From NCBI RefSeq assembly GCF_026151205.1, contig NC_087077.1, positions 3,100,001-3,164,000 of the forward strand: DNA of 64,000 nucleotides. Reading direction: 5' to 3'. Source of the DNA: Bolinopsis microptera (Eukaryota > Ctenophora > Tentaculata > Lobata > Bolinopsidae). The translations under genes and the position numbers were made by a program. Position 1 is the stretch's first letter; every line of letters starts with the position of its first letter. This document shows, one piece after another, positions 1 to 16,899 of this stretch. The notes below the pieces were generated by a model. That model was given only the letters and a program-made list of their open reading frames with translations, made no database searches and was not told the origin of the DNA.

Positions 1-1115
1 TTAACTTGTACTCTACAGTTTGGTGGTATAATAATAACTTATCGGTGGAGCTGATTATTAGGTGAGTTTACCGTTGATATTCTGACATGTTCACACCTGG
101 AACGATGTTTTAATTAATGGTAGACAACTTGCATGTGCTAAAGTAACACAATAAATGTGCTAAAGTAACACCGCAAATTGTGGGTTCGCTCCACTCCACA
201 CAGAAACGTCGTGAATGTTCGAGAAATTGGGAAATTAAATTTCCTAACCCAATCACCAGTATATATGTATAATCAAAGAGCACAATTAAATTTCGTGATT
301 TTCGCTTTTTGGCAGGAATCCAAACAAATGTTATCCGCAGTTCAAACTTTTGCATGAAAATGAAGCTGCATAATATGTTCATATATATTATACAACAAAA
401 GAATTCCTCCAGAGTATCTCATACGATTTTTAAACTCACAGACGTACTCAGATCCGGAACATTGTGAAACTCATAAAGACAGCGATCTGTATGCGGTGCT
501 GGAACGCTCAGCGATAAATTCTAATCGTTCTAATGCTCCGGATTATTTCAAGTGATGACTCTTCTTCCCCCGCTACTATGACATGTAATGTAGCTGAATA
601 TTATTGTGCATGAGACAGCACACCGACCTTTGTGACCTCTAATTTGAGAGCGCGTGTAAAATTTCTCATATAATATATTTTAGCGGGCTCTTATCCTGCG
701 GAGAGAAGAGAGAGAGAGTGAGAGTGTCTGTATAAACAAACAAATAGCACACGAAATATGTATCATACCTCAACAAGGTATTTGGGGGAGATTCCTGATT
801 CACTTCTCCACCACGGTTAGGAACCCAATTTAACTGACAAATATACCGTACTTCCCCCACATACACACATGAAACTCGATGATCTCAAATAATATCTCAC
901 ATTCGAGCCCCGATCAGCTCAGAGTGAGAGAGAGAGAGCACCATTGTTTCTGAAGTTACTGCCAGAATTTATGACCCTCTAAAGTCTTATTGCATTAACA
1001 GGCTCCCACATACTCCGGTGTTGTTGGATCATCGGGATTGAAATGGAGATTTGAGAACATTCTCACACGTCGCATTTCACACACTAATAATATTTCTGTA
1101 AGAATCCTGATTCAC
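1..1115. other. no recognisable gene, left edge
   Basis: AT-rich sequence with short GA-rich stretches near 705 and 925. The open frames here are short, have no recognisable motif and no convincing splice signals. If the Smurf gene whose first exons lie at 8.9-10 kb continues leftwards, this could be intron, but nothing in the sequence proves it. Confidence 0.4.
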
Positions 1116-6054
<4,939 letters not shown>

Positions 6055-6113
6055 GTGGTTACACACGTGGCTACACACGTGGTTACACACGTGGTTACAC
6101 ACGTGGTTACACA
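6055..6113. repeat. 12-bp tandem array carrying CACGTG
   Basis: About five copies of the 12-bp unit GTGGTTACACAC, one with C for T. Each junction creates a CACGTG E-box, at 6064, 6076, 6088 and 6100, so the sites sit at 12-bp spacing. Confidence 0.9.
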
Positions 6114-7588
6114 CTCCCTGCTCGGATAGTGCTGACAATTGAGAGTCCTGTTTAATTGACTCCTCCTCTCAGTTTAATTCAATCTACAACATGGTCAATT
6201 GAGCTGATTGAGTATGTTCTGATTTCTGACACGCGCCTGTCAGAACCAACCCTACTCCAGGTGTCACATGACCCTACTTTAAAGTATCACGTGACAGCTG
6301 CTGTGATGTCAGCCCTGGAAACCTTGTTAGGATGTTCTTACTTTCAGAGGACATATGGAGTACCTTCTAGAGTACTAGAGACACGAGAGCCTGTCATGTG
6401 ACCCCTTCGAGCCTGTCACGGACCTCACATTATTAGTGAGCGTAAAAGTAAACCATCTCCTACTGCACTACCACTGGAGACAGAGAAGAACAGAAACCTG
6501 CAAAGTGAGTGAACATGCTGCCCGGCACTCTCACAGAGATAACATACCACACATACTCACCTCTCACAGTCACACTGGTCACCGGTACCATCTCGGCTTC
6601 ATTAAAAACTACATCAAACTCTTACTTGTATGATTTCCTCAACACGCACACATCCATACACATCGTATTATTCAGAAAAATCACACCGTTTTATTCGGTT
6701 TTAATAAACCTTCCGTGCGTCATAAAACGGAAACGGCTGAGTCATCTTCATTGAAACTCGGACAACTTTAGTAATTTATGCCAACTATTATCAAAGCTAA
6801 ATAAGTAACCCCTTGTATGTTTTCCTTGCAGTCCAAAACACACGCACATTACACAACTATATATAATTCGTCTACATCACATAGCAGTCAGTAACACTAT
6901 ACAAAACACCTGCTACTTGGCGACTTGGTTCAAATCCAGCTTCACAAAGTAATGTTTTGAATATTTCCATGTACGATACACGTTTATCTCAACGTACAGC
7001 CGTTTTATTAAACTCACGCTCACTAATACAGGTTATTTTAATTTCTTGACGCTCAGAGGAATGTAAAATATTCAAATAATGTTTTAAGGTTAAAATCTTG
7101 GGATGATTGGTTAGCATGTGAGCATGCTGTGTACTCACTGCAGACGGAGAAGGTACATCGCTGGAGGGGGACTGTAGACCAATAATTTTACAAAGAAGAG
7201 AGTGTAATCAAAACAAAGTTGAAGAAATAACAGCAACACGCGAAGAAGTTGACACGAATATTTCTCAGCTAAATGATCGTGTATAACACGCCACGGAAAC
7301 GTCAAAACATAACATAATATTCATGAATTTTTTAGCCAGATTTCACAAACATATGTCCGAGTATGATACACAGATATGGTGAGATACCCGCTGCCGGCGC
7401 CCTCGGGCCCTTTGAACAGACATATCACCAGAAATATCAAACTACACGAGGTTTACAGCACATTATGCCTTTTTTGGTATCAGCTCTGTTTTATCACGTT
7501 AAACATCTCTCACTCTCTCTCTCTCTCCTCTCTCCACTCAAACCATTATTGATTGGATTCATTTAAGCTCTCATGGTTATATGCTCAC
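6114..7588. other. no recognisable gene
   Basis: Several short open frames but no motif, homology or paired splice sites that I could support. Contains an E-box at 6288 and a short CT tract near 7510. Confidence 0.35.
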
Positions 7589-7757
7589 CGAGGATTAATG
7601 AGCTCGTCTGTTTAGTTACAAAGTGCATAATAATACGGTTTTCAGCTGGAACTTGTTGCATTGAAGCTGCTTTGATAATCTCAGCAGTAAACTTTGTTGG
7701 ACATGCAGGAGTATGAGAGTATGATGTAATATATCCAGGATAAGTTAGCCCGGTCAT
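7589..7757 (-). CDS. possible isolated exon, CUB-like (tentative)
   Basis: An open stretch of 56 codons bounded by a pyrimidine-rich acceptor ending in CAG and a GTGAGC donor (intron phase 1 at its end). The peptide contains GYITSYSHTPACPTKF followed by alternating hydrophobic residues (EII, NRIIMHFV), a layout resembling the first half of a CUB domain: Gly, Ser-Tyr, Cys, then beta strands. I found no neighbouring exon in compatible phase and the characteristic later cysteines are not in this piece. It does not fit the phase of the Smurf exons upstream of it. It could be chance. Confidence 0.25.
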
Positions 7758-8899
<1,142 letters not shown>

Positions 8900-9981
8900 C
8901 CCTCCGGAAGCTCGTTTGGGTCAGAGAACGTAGGAGAAGGGGGATGAAACAAATCTCGAGATGACAATGATATCACTATAATACCCTTGATTTCTGGGTC
9001 TTCATGTCTGATTTTACTGAGTGCTAATCGCTGACCTGCGAGAAGTAAGCATTATGTGAGATTTAGAGTGAATCAATGAAATTACAACAAAATTCAAAGG
9101 TCCTGTGCAAGCTATAAATAAACAAAAGAATGTTAGAGAAGGTTATATTTTAACTAAGCCTCATCAAAAGAGTTTAAATAGACTAAACTGGAGGTAATAA
9201 TGTCGACAAGCTGGCCCCTAAATGTTGCATACCTTTTTTAGCATACTTAGATCATACTAAGATTGAGGGGCCAGCTTTAAGAGAACAAAATTAAAACTTA
9301 CATCCGTTGTCTTTCATTCTGAAGATGTACTGGCCCTTTATTCGGGCACACCCCAAGAATGCCTCTTGGACAGTTTTGCAGCTTTTACTTTTCAATTTCC
9401 GATGGTTCCATAACTGTATCGTTATACAATCTAAATGGTCTACAAACCTGCAGAAAAAGAAGAATTAGTGACAATAGTTTATTTCTAATAAAACATCACT
9501 GTCTTATGAAGCCAACTCATGAAGTGACACCTGAAGTTGAAATAAATACACATATTTTGATATGCTATAATTAAGAATGTTTAAACGTACAAGTCAAAGT
9601 GGTCGTTCCATTTTGGATCAAGAGTACCCTTGACAGTTTTAGTGGTGTAGTGCTGTCCACTTCCATCCACAATTATCTTAGCAAACACATCTGGTAACCG
9701 GAAAAATTCTCTCTTTGCCAAACCTTTGGCACAAACGACTGGAGGAGAAATACAATTATTAGCTGACAACAATGTTATTATCTAAACACATTTCACAGAT
9801 GGAACCATGTTTATTATCATTAGTTATCGTTAATGAATTATATGTACAATTATTTAGTAACTTATGTTAAACTTGCCCAAATATTCACATTTTTCAACAA
9901 CACTAATACACATTATATATACTTACTGGTAAATCTGACACGAGTTCTGTTACGAGTGACAACGTTTGGAGTATTCGCCAT
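8900..9981 (-). CDS. Smurf: Smurf-type HECT E3 ubiquitin ligase, N-terminal exons (C2 domain)
   Basis: Four coding exons on the minus strand: 9927-9981, 9591-9738, 9302-9447 and 8900-9035, with donors GTAAGT, GTACGT, GTAAGT, GTAAGT, acceptors ending in CAG, and phases that join cleanly (1, 2, 1, then 2 at the end). They encode the first 161 residues. After a short N-terminus (MANTPNVVTRNR) comes a full C2 domain, roughly residues 14-140, with the signatures CAKGLAKREFFRLPD, DGSGQHYTTKTVKGTLDPKW and LWNHRK, closely like Smurf1/2. The fragment ends with ELPEG, where the first WW domain begins in the family. WW and HECT exons are not seen and should lie leftwards, possibly outside the window. 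Smurf proteins use C2 for membrane binding and ubiquitinate Smads, Rho and other targets; that role is taken from the family. The gene is partial here. Confidence 0.9.
9208..9277. other. 70-nt hairpin in Smurf intron 3
   Basis: Perfect 12-bp inverted repeat AAGCTGGCCCCT / AGGGGCCAGCTT at the two ends of a 70-nt segment. The stem continues for about five more pairs with two mismatches, leaving a loop of about 31 nt. It lies wholly within the intron at 9036-9301. Size and stem resemble either a pre-miRNA or a tiny inverted-repeat element. Confidence 0.5.
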
Positions 9982-11317
9982 TTGTCTTCAACATTTCCCC
10001 CCAAGTTCACACCATAGTGCTATCATATCATTAAATGCCATAACTGTAAAAAAAGTAAATTAGGATTGATTTTTTATGGTTTTTAGAGGTCCAAACTCCA
10101 AGATTTTCAAAATCGAAGGCCTATCTCAAAATTCTGGCCAGAGCCAGACAATCTCTTTAAATGATCCCTAGAACATATCCTGAAAGTTTCAGTGCCATTG
10201 CTTAAATAATGTAGGAGAATATACTCGCACAATGCAATTACACACTTGAAACGCTGACCTTTGACCGGCCGATAACAATATTTTTTTCATGGGACCAAAA
10301 GCAGCCGATAGATATCGTCCTTCTATCAGAAACAGCTATAAAGTCACTTTCAAGAGAATTTTCATGAAGACAAGGTTAAGAAATTTAGAAATTAAATGGG
10401 CCGGCCTTACAAAATTTCTACGAAAATTTGGGCCAGAGTGAAACAAATTTTAGTGAAACAAATTTAAAATTTTATCCTTTATTTTACAATCATAATATAA
10501 TAATATTTATAAGCCTCCGTTTTGAAAGTTTTAAATTTTAATACATTCACATTTCTATTTAAAATTCAATTTTATGTACAAGTCAATAACTGGCCGCCAA
10601 AGCCGTGCATTCTTGAAAACAGGATTAACTTGATTATAGTTATACGACTATGTAAATTTAAAACTATCCGTGGTTTTTTCTTTTAAATAAATAAGTTATA
10701 ATTTTACCTAGACGCATAAATTGTTATGCGGCGCGGCTCAAGCCGCGCACGCACGTATTATTTTATACTGTTTGCTTTCTAATAAATATCGTGCCAATGT
10801 TTACGTCTAAATTGTAAACGTTCATGTTTTGTGTAAAGTGAATCCAATTGGGACTAGTGACAAGGATAAGGACCAGAGTAAAATATCATAAACACAATAG
10901 TATTGTCAATGATATGTAGAGTAAAGGGTCTACCAGAGAGTAAACAGGATTTGGCAGTCATCTAATAGTTATGAAAATCACTTTCTCATACATTTATTAA
11001 TTGCAGAATCAGCAACAAATTAAAAGTAAATATATTCTATGAAAGAGGTCCGTTGCCACCAGGCCATGGTCATGAAGTTAATATAATAGTACTGTTTACA
11101 ACTTGGAAAGATGGACACTATACTAACTGACACACAAAAGAAGCACACAAATAAATATCACAAGACTGAAAAACCTGATCACCAAAAAGCTATCTAGACT
11201 ACATGTCTAGATTCAAGCAAATCCAGAAACAAATTCAAATCGCATTAAATTCGTTTATCAGGTAAATCTAAAGCCTTCCTTTCATGAAACTGATTTTGTT
11301 AGACTAAAAATTTTGTC
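9982..11317. other. upstream of Smurf, no gene seen
   Basis: Noncoding AT-rich sequence 5' of the Smurf start. It contains a GC-rich perfect hairpin at 10731-10748 (8-bp arms GCGCGGCT / AGCCGCGC, 2-nt loop) in otherwise AT-rich surroundings. The promoter of Smurf would be expected near 10.0 kb, but no clear core element is seen. Confidence 0.4.
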
Positions 11318-11690
11318 AGCACATCAAAGAACCTTGGTGTCCAATATGACCATCATCTTACTTTTGAGCCTCAAATCATGTCCCTCAAAAAACATTGCTT
11401 CAGACTCCTTAGGAATGTTATCAGGAGAAAATATCTCTTTAGTAAAACTCAGCTCAGGCTTGTTAACAGCATCAACGTCTGCAAATTGGAATACTGCAAC
11501 GCTCTTTATTATGGAATTAGTGACAATCTAATCCATCAACTTCAACTCGTTCAGAATGCTGCTGCTAAAGCTATAGAAGAACTATATAAACATGATCATC
11601 CAGGAGACACTCTGAAAGACTTTCATTGGCTGCCTATTAGTTACAGAATTCAATATTTATTTATTTATTTATTTATTTATTTATTTTATT
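11318..11690 (+). mobile_element. CR1/L2-type LINE 3' fragment
   Basis: An open reading stretch encodes the C-terminal domain of a non-LTR reverse transcriptase: KNLGVQYD, KLEYCNALYYGI, LQLVQNAAAKAI and LKDFHWLPI, in the order and spacing typical of CR1, L2 and Jockey-group ORF2 proteins. The reverse-transcriptase core upstream is missing, and the sequence breaks down into an (ATTT)n tract at about 11655-11690, where the final residues of the ORF should be. This is a dead, 5'-truncated fragment. Confidence 0.8.
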
Positions 11691-12258
11691 TAATATAAGT
11701 TGTTGCTTGTTGCATGTCATTGGACTCTTTTAAAGTGTATATTTAAAACATTTTGTTTTTCTCCTAGTGTGTCAATGTTTCCATGGTTTGGAACCGAAAT
11801 GTGGATTGTTTATCAGTTTTCTTTTATCCTGACGTGTTTTCGTGGCACACCTGTGCATTTTAAGTTGTTCTACCATTATAATCTAAGAGTTTAAATTATT
11901 ATTATTTATTTATATTCCTTACATATCGGATGTGTTGTGGTTGGCAAGTCGCTTTAGGAATTTGTCATCTTTTAAGACATAATCTCTGATGGTTCTGAAA
12001 ACTGTGGGTTAGCTTCCTCACCCAATTTAAGTAAACCTATTATTGTACTAAGACTTTTTACGCTGGTTATGGTTTTTGGATGGACGTCTGTAAATATCTT
12101 GTCTAGAGACGTCCAGAATCAAGTATGGCATTTGCATCAGATCTTATGGGACTAGTTTTGAGGAGAGCATAGCCTCCTTTTTTACAAGTCATAGAACGGT
12201 TTGTAGAGTTGAGTGAGTGACAGCAGCGAGGTCATGTTTTTTCAGTGAGATCTTCTTA
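11691..12258. other. no gene seen
   Basis: AT-rich sequence between two LINE fragments; probably diverged repeat or retroelement UTR. Nothing specific was recognised. Confidence 0.35.
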
Positions 12259-12886
12259 GGATACAAGGATACAAGGATACAAGGATACAAGGATACAAAA
12301 GTGATAATTATTTTATTGAGTTCACAATAGTTATAATTCTGAAATAATTTAAGTTACACACTTCTAATCATTTACAAATGTGTAGGGATAAAATAGAAAT
12401 GTTATAATATAATGCTATTTTCTTTAAGTAAATCAAATTTGTATGGTTCATGAGTTTATTTTGAGTTCCTAGAGCATTATGCACTTGCCAGTATTTGAGT
12501 GGAAATCTGGGCTCTTATAATAGGCTGTATATTGTTCGTTCACAGAGAGAATTGAATGGATTGCTCTTGCTGTGGCAGTAAATTTGGTAGGATCTAGATT
12601 TTTGTTGGAGAGCAGACCGGCTAGGTCAGTGATGTTTTGGGGATAAAAGTTGAATTTTTCCCTAACTGAGGAGTAAAGCAAACAGTCAATTAATACATGG
12701 CTTTCGTCCTCGATAGGTTTGAGCCCTTTACTGAAAAAGCAGTAAGTGCACCAACGTCCTTCTCTTGGTACAAGAGGGGTTTCGTATCTGCCCCTTTCAA
12801 CGTAGAGGTTGTGGCAGCTGATACGAAACCTTGTCAGACTTTTTCGAAAATCAGGTACTTATTATTATTATTTATGACTTCCATTT
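12259..12886 (-). mobile_element. non-LTR retrotransposon 3' end with (TTGTATCC)n tail
   Basis: On the minus strand, 12469-12886 reads through the C-terminal end of a LINE ORF2: HNLYVERGRYETP, then a Cys-x2-Cys ... EDESH-x3-DC zinc-binding pattern typical of the extreme C-terminus of many LINE polymerases, then about 70 residues to a stop. The noncoding 3' part ends in exactly five copies of the octamer TTGTATCC (12259-12298, seen as GGATACAA on the plus strand), consistent with a LINE 3' terminal repeat. It is strongly 5' truncated. I cannot assign the clade with confidence. Confidence 0.75.
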
Positions 12887-13400
12887 AAGGGTGTATAGTA
12901 CTAAAGTACTAAAGGGGACCTTCATATCCAAAATTTACAGCATATTATAGTAAGATGTACACTACAATTCAGATGTATTTAATATATATATATATAAGGG
13001 GTATCCTAAAACGATTCTTAATCATTTGACAGGGTAACCAAAGACTGATCCTTGAAAACATTATATATTCAAGCTTTTCATTTCGAATTAAAACAACACA
13101 AATCTTTCAATCCGTAACCTTGTTAATAGTTAAATCTACTGGTGTAACAAAAAGCAATCTTCTAGCATACTATACTATACACTAAAACGAAGAAAGTATA
13201 AATGATGTAGCTAGTGATGTGAATTGTGAACAGTTGGCTGGTGTCTCGTAGTGAGCTCATACGAATATCCTATTATGACATTTTGTTAATTTCGAAGGTT
13301 ACGTACACGATCCAAAAACTTAAATCGTTATTAAATCGATTGAAAATATTTATATCAATCCTTCACCGCTCGGTATGGTACATTTCGGTTACGAGAAGCA
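12887..13400. other. no gene seen
   Basis: AT-rich, with a short (AT)n run near 12980. No motif recognised. Confidence 0.35.
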
Positions 13401-14070
13401 TAATTTGAAACGCGGCGCGGTTTAGTAGTGCATCGCGTTACAATAATTAACCAAATTTGAAATTGCTTAGTAAATTCAATTTAACGTGCAGTTTTAATTG
13501 TTGAATTGTCGACTATAAGCTAAACTAAATATTAAAATTTGTGTCATAGCAGTATATACTTTTAATAAGCGCGCAAGCGATAAAAGTTTAAATCTGACAC
13601 ATAATAGTATGTAGTGTAGCTCCCATCGCTAATTTTGTGCTTTGATCATTTTGTGAAGACTCGAATAAGCAGTTGACCATTGTTAATGATCTGGCCCGGC
13701 GCGCGCTACTTCGTATTTGTTTCAAGACCGTCGACGAGTCCAATTCACAACTCGGCGCGCGTCTTGGTAGGTTATCACTTGTATCACGTTGCGACCCCCA
13801 CGGTCGTTTCACTATGGTGACGATACAGGGGGAGCCGCGCACTTCGTGTGCGGCGGGTCATACAACGTATGACAAGTTATTACATAGACATACAAGCTAG
13901 TGGTACGAATAATGGTATGGTGCGCCGCGCCATACACCATAGTATACTATCATCTTTACTTTGGTGCTAATGATATTGAGTTAATGGAGCGCGCGCGCGG
14001 TCTCGTGGCTTTCTTTTGCGCGAACTACACTGCTACTTTTACGTTTGGCGACCGCGCTCCCCGTAATGTC
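13401..14070. repeat. GC-rich hairpin island, possible interspersed element
   Basis: About 670 bp with many CGCG and GCGC words inside AT-rich DNA. It contains several inverted repeats: CCGCGCAC / GTGTGCGG at 13835-13853, the perfect GTCATAC-AAC-GTATGAC at 13857-13873, and an imperfect hairpin at 13912-13940. Its left edge (GCGGCGCGGTTTAG, then TGCATCGCGTTACAAT) is echoed at 51614-51646. The open frames here look like by-products of composition. The class is unknown. Confidence 0.5.
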
Positions 14071-14845
14071 TATTTCCCGCTTCAAAAAATTCTTCATCCC
14101 AGTCAGATAGGATATAGGTCTTTGTGCAGGAATGATTTGCTTTTTTGGGCTTTGTATCTGACTATCGCAGTTTAAGTTAACAGTGTTAAACAATGAAGCA
14201 ATTTTTAAAAACTATGGAATGTAGTGTAAGTTTTGCAAAAACTCAACATCGTCACTTGAGAAAGCTTATTATCCATGAAAGTCCAAATCTTTCATCGTGA
14301 ATTTCTAGAGCAAATCTAATAATCAAAACTTTGTTTACATTTCTTCTACACTGCTATCCACGATCGATTTACCAAATGAACAGCTCTTAGTTCCGATAAC
14401 AATTTGACCTTATCCTTTACCTCAACCTACTGACTAAATCTTAATCGTCTCTTTACCTCCCATCTTCACAAAATATTCAAAATTCTAATTGATAGAGGAT
14501 ATAGCCGTGATAGACTGATTAAAGGCATTAAACGTTGTCTGAGGAAATATGATAACGTTTTCAGGAAGTTCGGTATTCTAGATGACCATAACATTATTAA
14601 AGAACTCCCCTGATATCTTTTGATTTATTGAAACACGGGTACTAACTCTGCTAAACTGAACAAATTCTGAAACTTAGGTGAATAAGTGTACAACGTGCTA
14701 AACCGAAGTTCAGACTGACCAGTGAAAATGGGCGAGCGTACCAAGTGTCATTTTAATTAGAAGTTTTAGTCAGTGATTTATTATTGAAGCTTGTAATTAC
14801 AATATCTAATGCTCCTATAAATACTTTAATTAATTGTTTGTTCCG
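14071..14845. other. no intact gene; possible RT-like remnant
   Basis: Around 14455-14610 the plus strand can be read as a short peptide (RGYSRDRLIKGIKRCL) faintly like retroelement sequence, without a complete domain. The 3' flank of the small minus-strand gene at 14846-15112 is included; a TTTATT at 14777-14782 is a minus-strand AATAAA signal. Confidence 0.3.
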
Positions 14846-15112
14846 TTATTCTTTTTCCTTCCTCTTTTCCTTGTCATCCCCTTTAGTTTTAAGATTCTTG
14901 CTATAAATGGCTACAGCTAACACTATTAATGCTAAGTACCAAACAACAAGTGGGAGGTGGATCGTTGGTATACCATTAAATCGATTTAACACCGCAATTC
15001 CAGTCGCAAGCCTGGGACCACTACTAGCATAGTCACAACATCTACAAAGCTGCCATATAGCCTGACTGACAATTTTCTCGACTGACTGACAATGTTTCTT
15101 CTTTTTCCCCAT
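14846..15112 (-). CDS. 88-aa basic protein with one predicted membrane helix, family unknown
   Basis: A complete small ORF starting MGKKKKHCQSVEKIV and ending in a charged tail rich in Lys and Glu. Residues about 53-71 (LPLVVWYLALIVLAVAIYS) form one strongly hydrophobic segment suited to a membrane helix; before it are three cysteines (QLCRCCDYAS). An AATAAA signal lies about 64 nt past the stop. I do not recognise the family. Support for a real gene is that the ORF is intact, while a second, almost identical copy at 46285-46491 is frameshifted and truncated. A sequence AATCTAG/GTAAAC upstream on the minus strand resembles a splice donor, so it may be the last exon of a longer gene. Confidence 0.45.
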   Translation of the reverse strand: MGKKKKHCQSVEKIVSQAIWQLCRCCDYASSGPRLATGIAVLNRFNGIPTIHLPLVVWYLALIVLAVAIYSKNLKTKGDDKEKRKEKE

Positions 15113-15175
15113 TTAGAATACAAAGATTAGTACTTTTAGCTTATGATTAATATTATATTTTTACCTATAGTTTAC
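14912..15175 (-). repeat. 264-bp segment duplicated at 46221-46483 (inverted)
   Basis: Base-by-base comparison with the reverse complement of 46221-46483 shows only two differences, a 1-nt and a 2-nt indel. The segment covers the 5' flank and the first two thirds of the 88-aa ORF. This copy keeps the ORF open and extends to a stop and a polyadenylation signal, so it is the likely source copy. Confidence 0.95.
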
Positions 15176-16514
15176 CTAGATTGAGTCGTAATCTAAAGCC
15201 GGGAGTAAATTGAAACCGAGTGAAATTAAAAAAAAACATGTCGAATGTCTAATCGATTGCTAACGATAGAAAGTATATACTATTTGTACGGTTTGAACCA
15301 CCCAATGATGAATGAAATGCCGTAAAACCTCTGCCATTCTATCTTTCTGATACTACTTCCTAAATGTTTTGGGTTTAGGGTTATGGGTATGATTTAAACT
15401 TCAATTTGTGGGGAAAATTAGCTAACATTTTCCTTCCTGTATTTCAATTATTCATTTTATTTGTAAAACCCGGGACAAGAATTATTTCTTTTTCCTATTT
15501 TTTTAAACAATGAAACAGGAATTAAGTTTTTGGGAGGGAAAACCAAAATGAGGTTAATAATATAGCATCTAAAGAGTAAAAACATCTTTATTTATTAAAT
15601 CAAATACCAAATTAGCCTGCTCTAATGCAGTTAAAGTTGGCTAAAATCAATAAATTCTTAAGGAAGAAAAATCTTTTTTAATCCTACAAAATATCATGAC
15701 ATTTTTCAAAATTGCTACGAACTTTGGCCATTAAAATAAAGTCGAGAATTTAAGAAAATATAGTTATGATAACTACTCCTAACAATATAACTGAAAAAAA
15801 ACTTAACTCAATTTATAATGTGAATTTTAAGTTGATAATTTGAGCAGAGTATTAACAAATTAGATAAATCTTCAGGATCTACTCTTAAAACAGATCTAGC
15901 ACCATTTTGAGATATTAAGGACTTGTTTCAGAGGATTACACAAAATTCTGATGGCTATATCAAACATGGGCGATTTTATAAATCCAATTCATTAAAAAAT
16001 ACAAAGCTGCATAAATGTCATCAAAATTTCAAACATTTATAACATGTAAACCAATGTCAACATTGCCCTAATCTTAGCTTATTATCTTTTTAACTTTAAA
16101 TTTGATATCAAGTGTGCTCGTAACCTAACCTAGCCCAACTACAAAATAAATGATACACTCCCTAAAATTTCCTCGTTCAATCAAAAGAACGGCTTTTCAG
16201 TAAGAGGTCAACTTACATTGGATAAAATTATTCTGGAGCAGCAAATTTTTAAAGTATCTTTGCTTCAAGCAAATTTTTCATTCAAATAATGTGGATCAAG
16301 TTTATCTACTTTCATGGCAGCCACATTTTCCATGCAACAAAAAGCACATACAACATCACCAAAGTTTGTTGCTTCGAGATATGTATCAATTAATCAATAA
16401 GTTTATCGCCTCCAAATATAGCTTGAAAATTAATATTAAAAATTACAAGTTTCATATGTACACATTGAATCTGACTCGGTAAAGCTCGTCATCAAGAGTT
16501 CGAGCGGGTCTTGT
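15176..16514. other. no gene seen
   Basis: AT-rich sequence without supported exons, promoters or repeats. Confidence 0.35.
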
Positions 16515-16652
16515 ATTTGCAGCATCATAACAGTCCGCACACGCAACTGTGCAGCATCATTAAATTTCACACATGCAGCTGCGCAGTATCATTACAAGAA
16601 TGCACGTGGAGCTGCGCAGTATCATTACAAAAATGCACGTGGAGCTGCGCCA
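16515..16652. repeat. degenerate ~32-bp minisatellite with E-boxes
   Basis: About four diverging units containing GCAGTATCATTACAA and GAGCTGCGC. The last two units are 32 bp apart and both carry TGCACGTGGAGCTG, giving CACGTG at 16603 and 16635. Confidence 0.75.
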
Positions 16653-16899
16653 ACAAGAACTATCGTAAAAACTTCAAATATGAAGCGAATGTTTGACATT
16701 AGTCGGATTTCTGACATATCATTGTCTAATAAATACCGCTATACACGGCGCCAGTACGCGGCAGTCACTTTCATGGTTCGTGGTGTGCACTTTCATTCAT
16801 TGTCTAAATTCATCAAATACAACATCAATAAGTTAGTGCCCTACAAATAATAGTTCAGAGGAGGTTTACACGCGGTTGTTGCGTGCGGCGCGTGATGCG

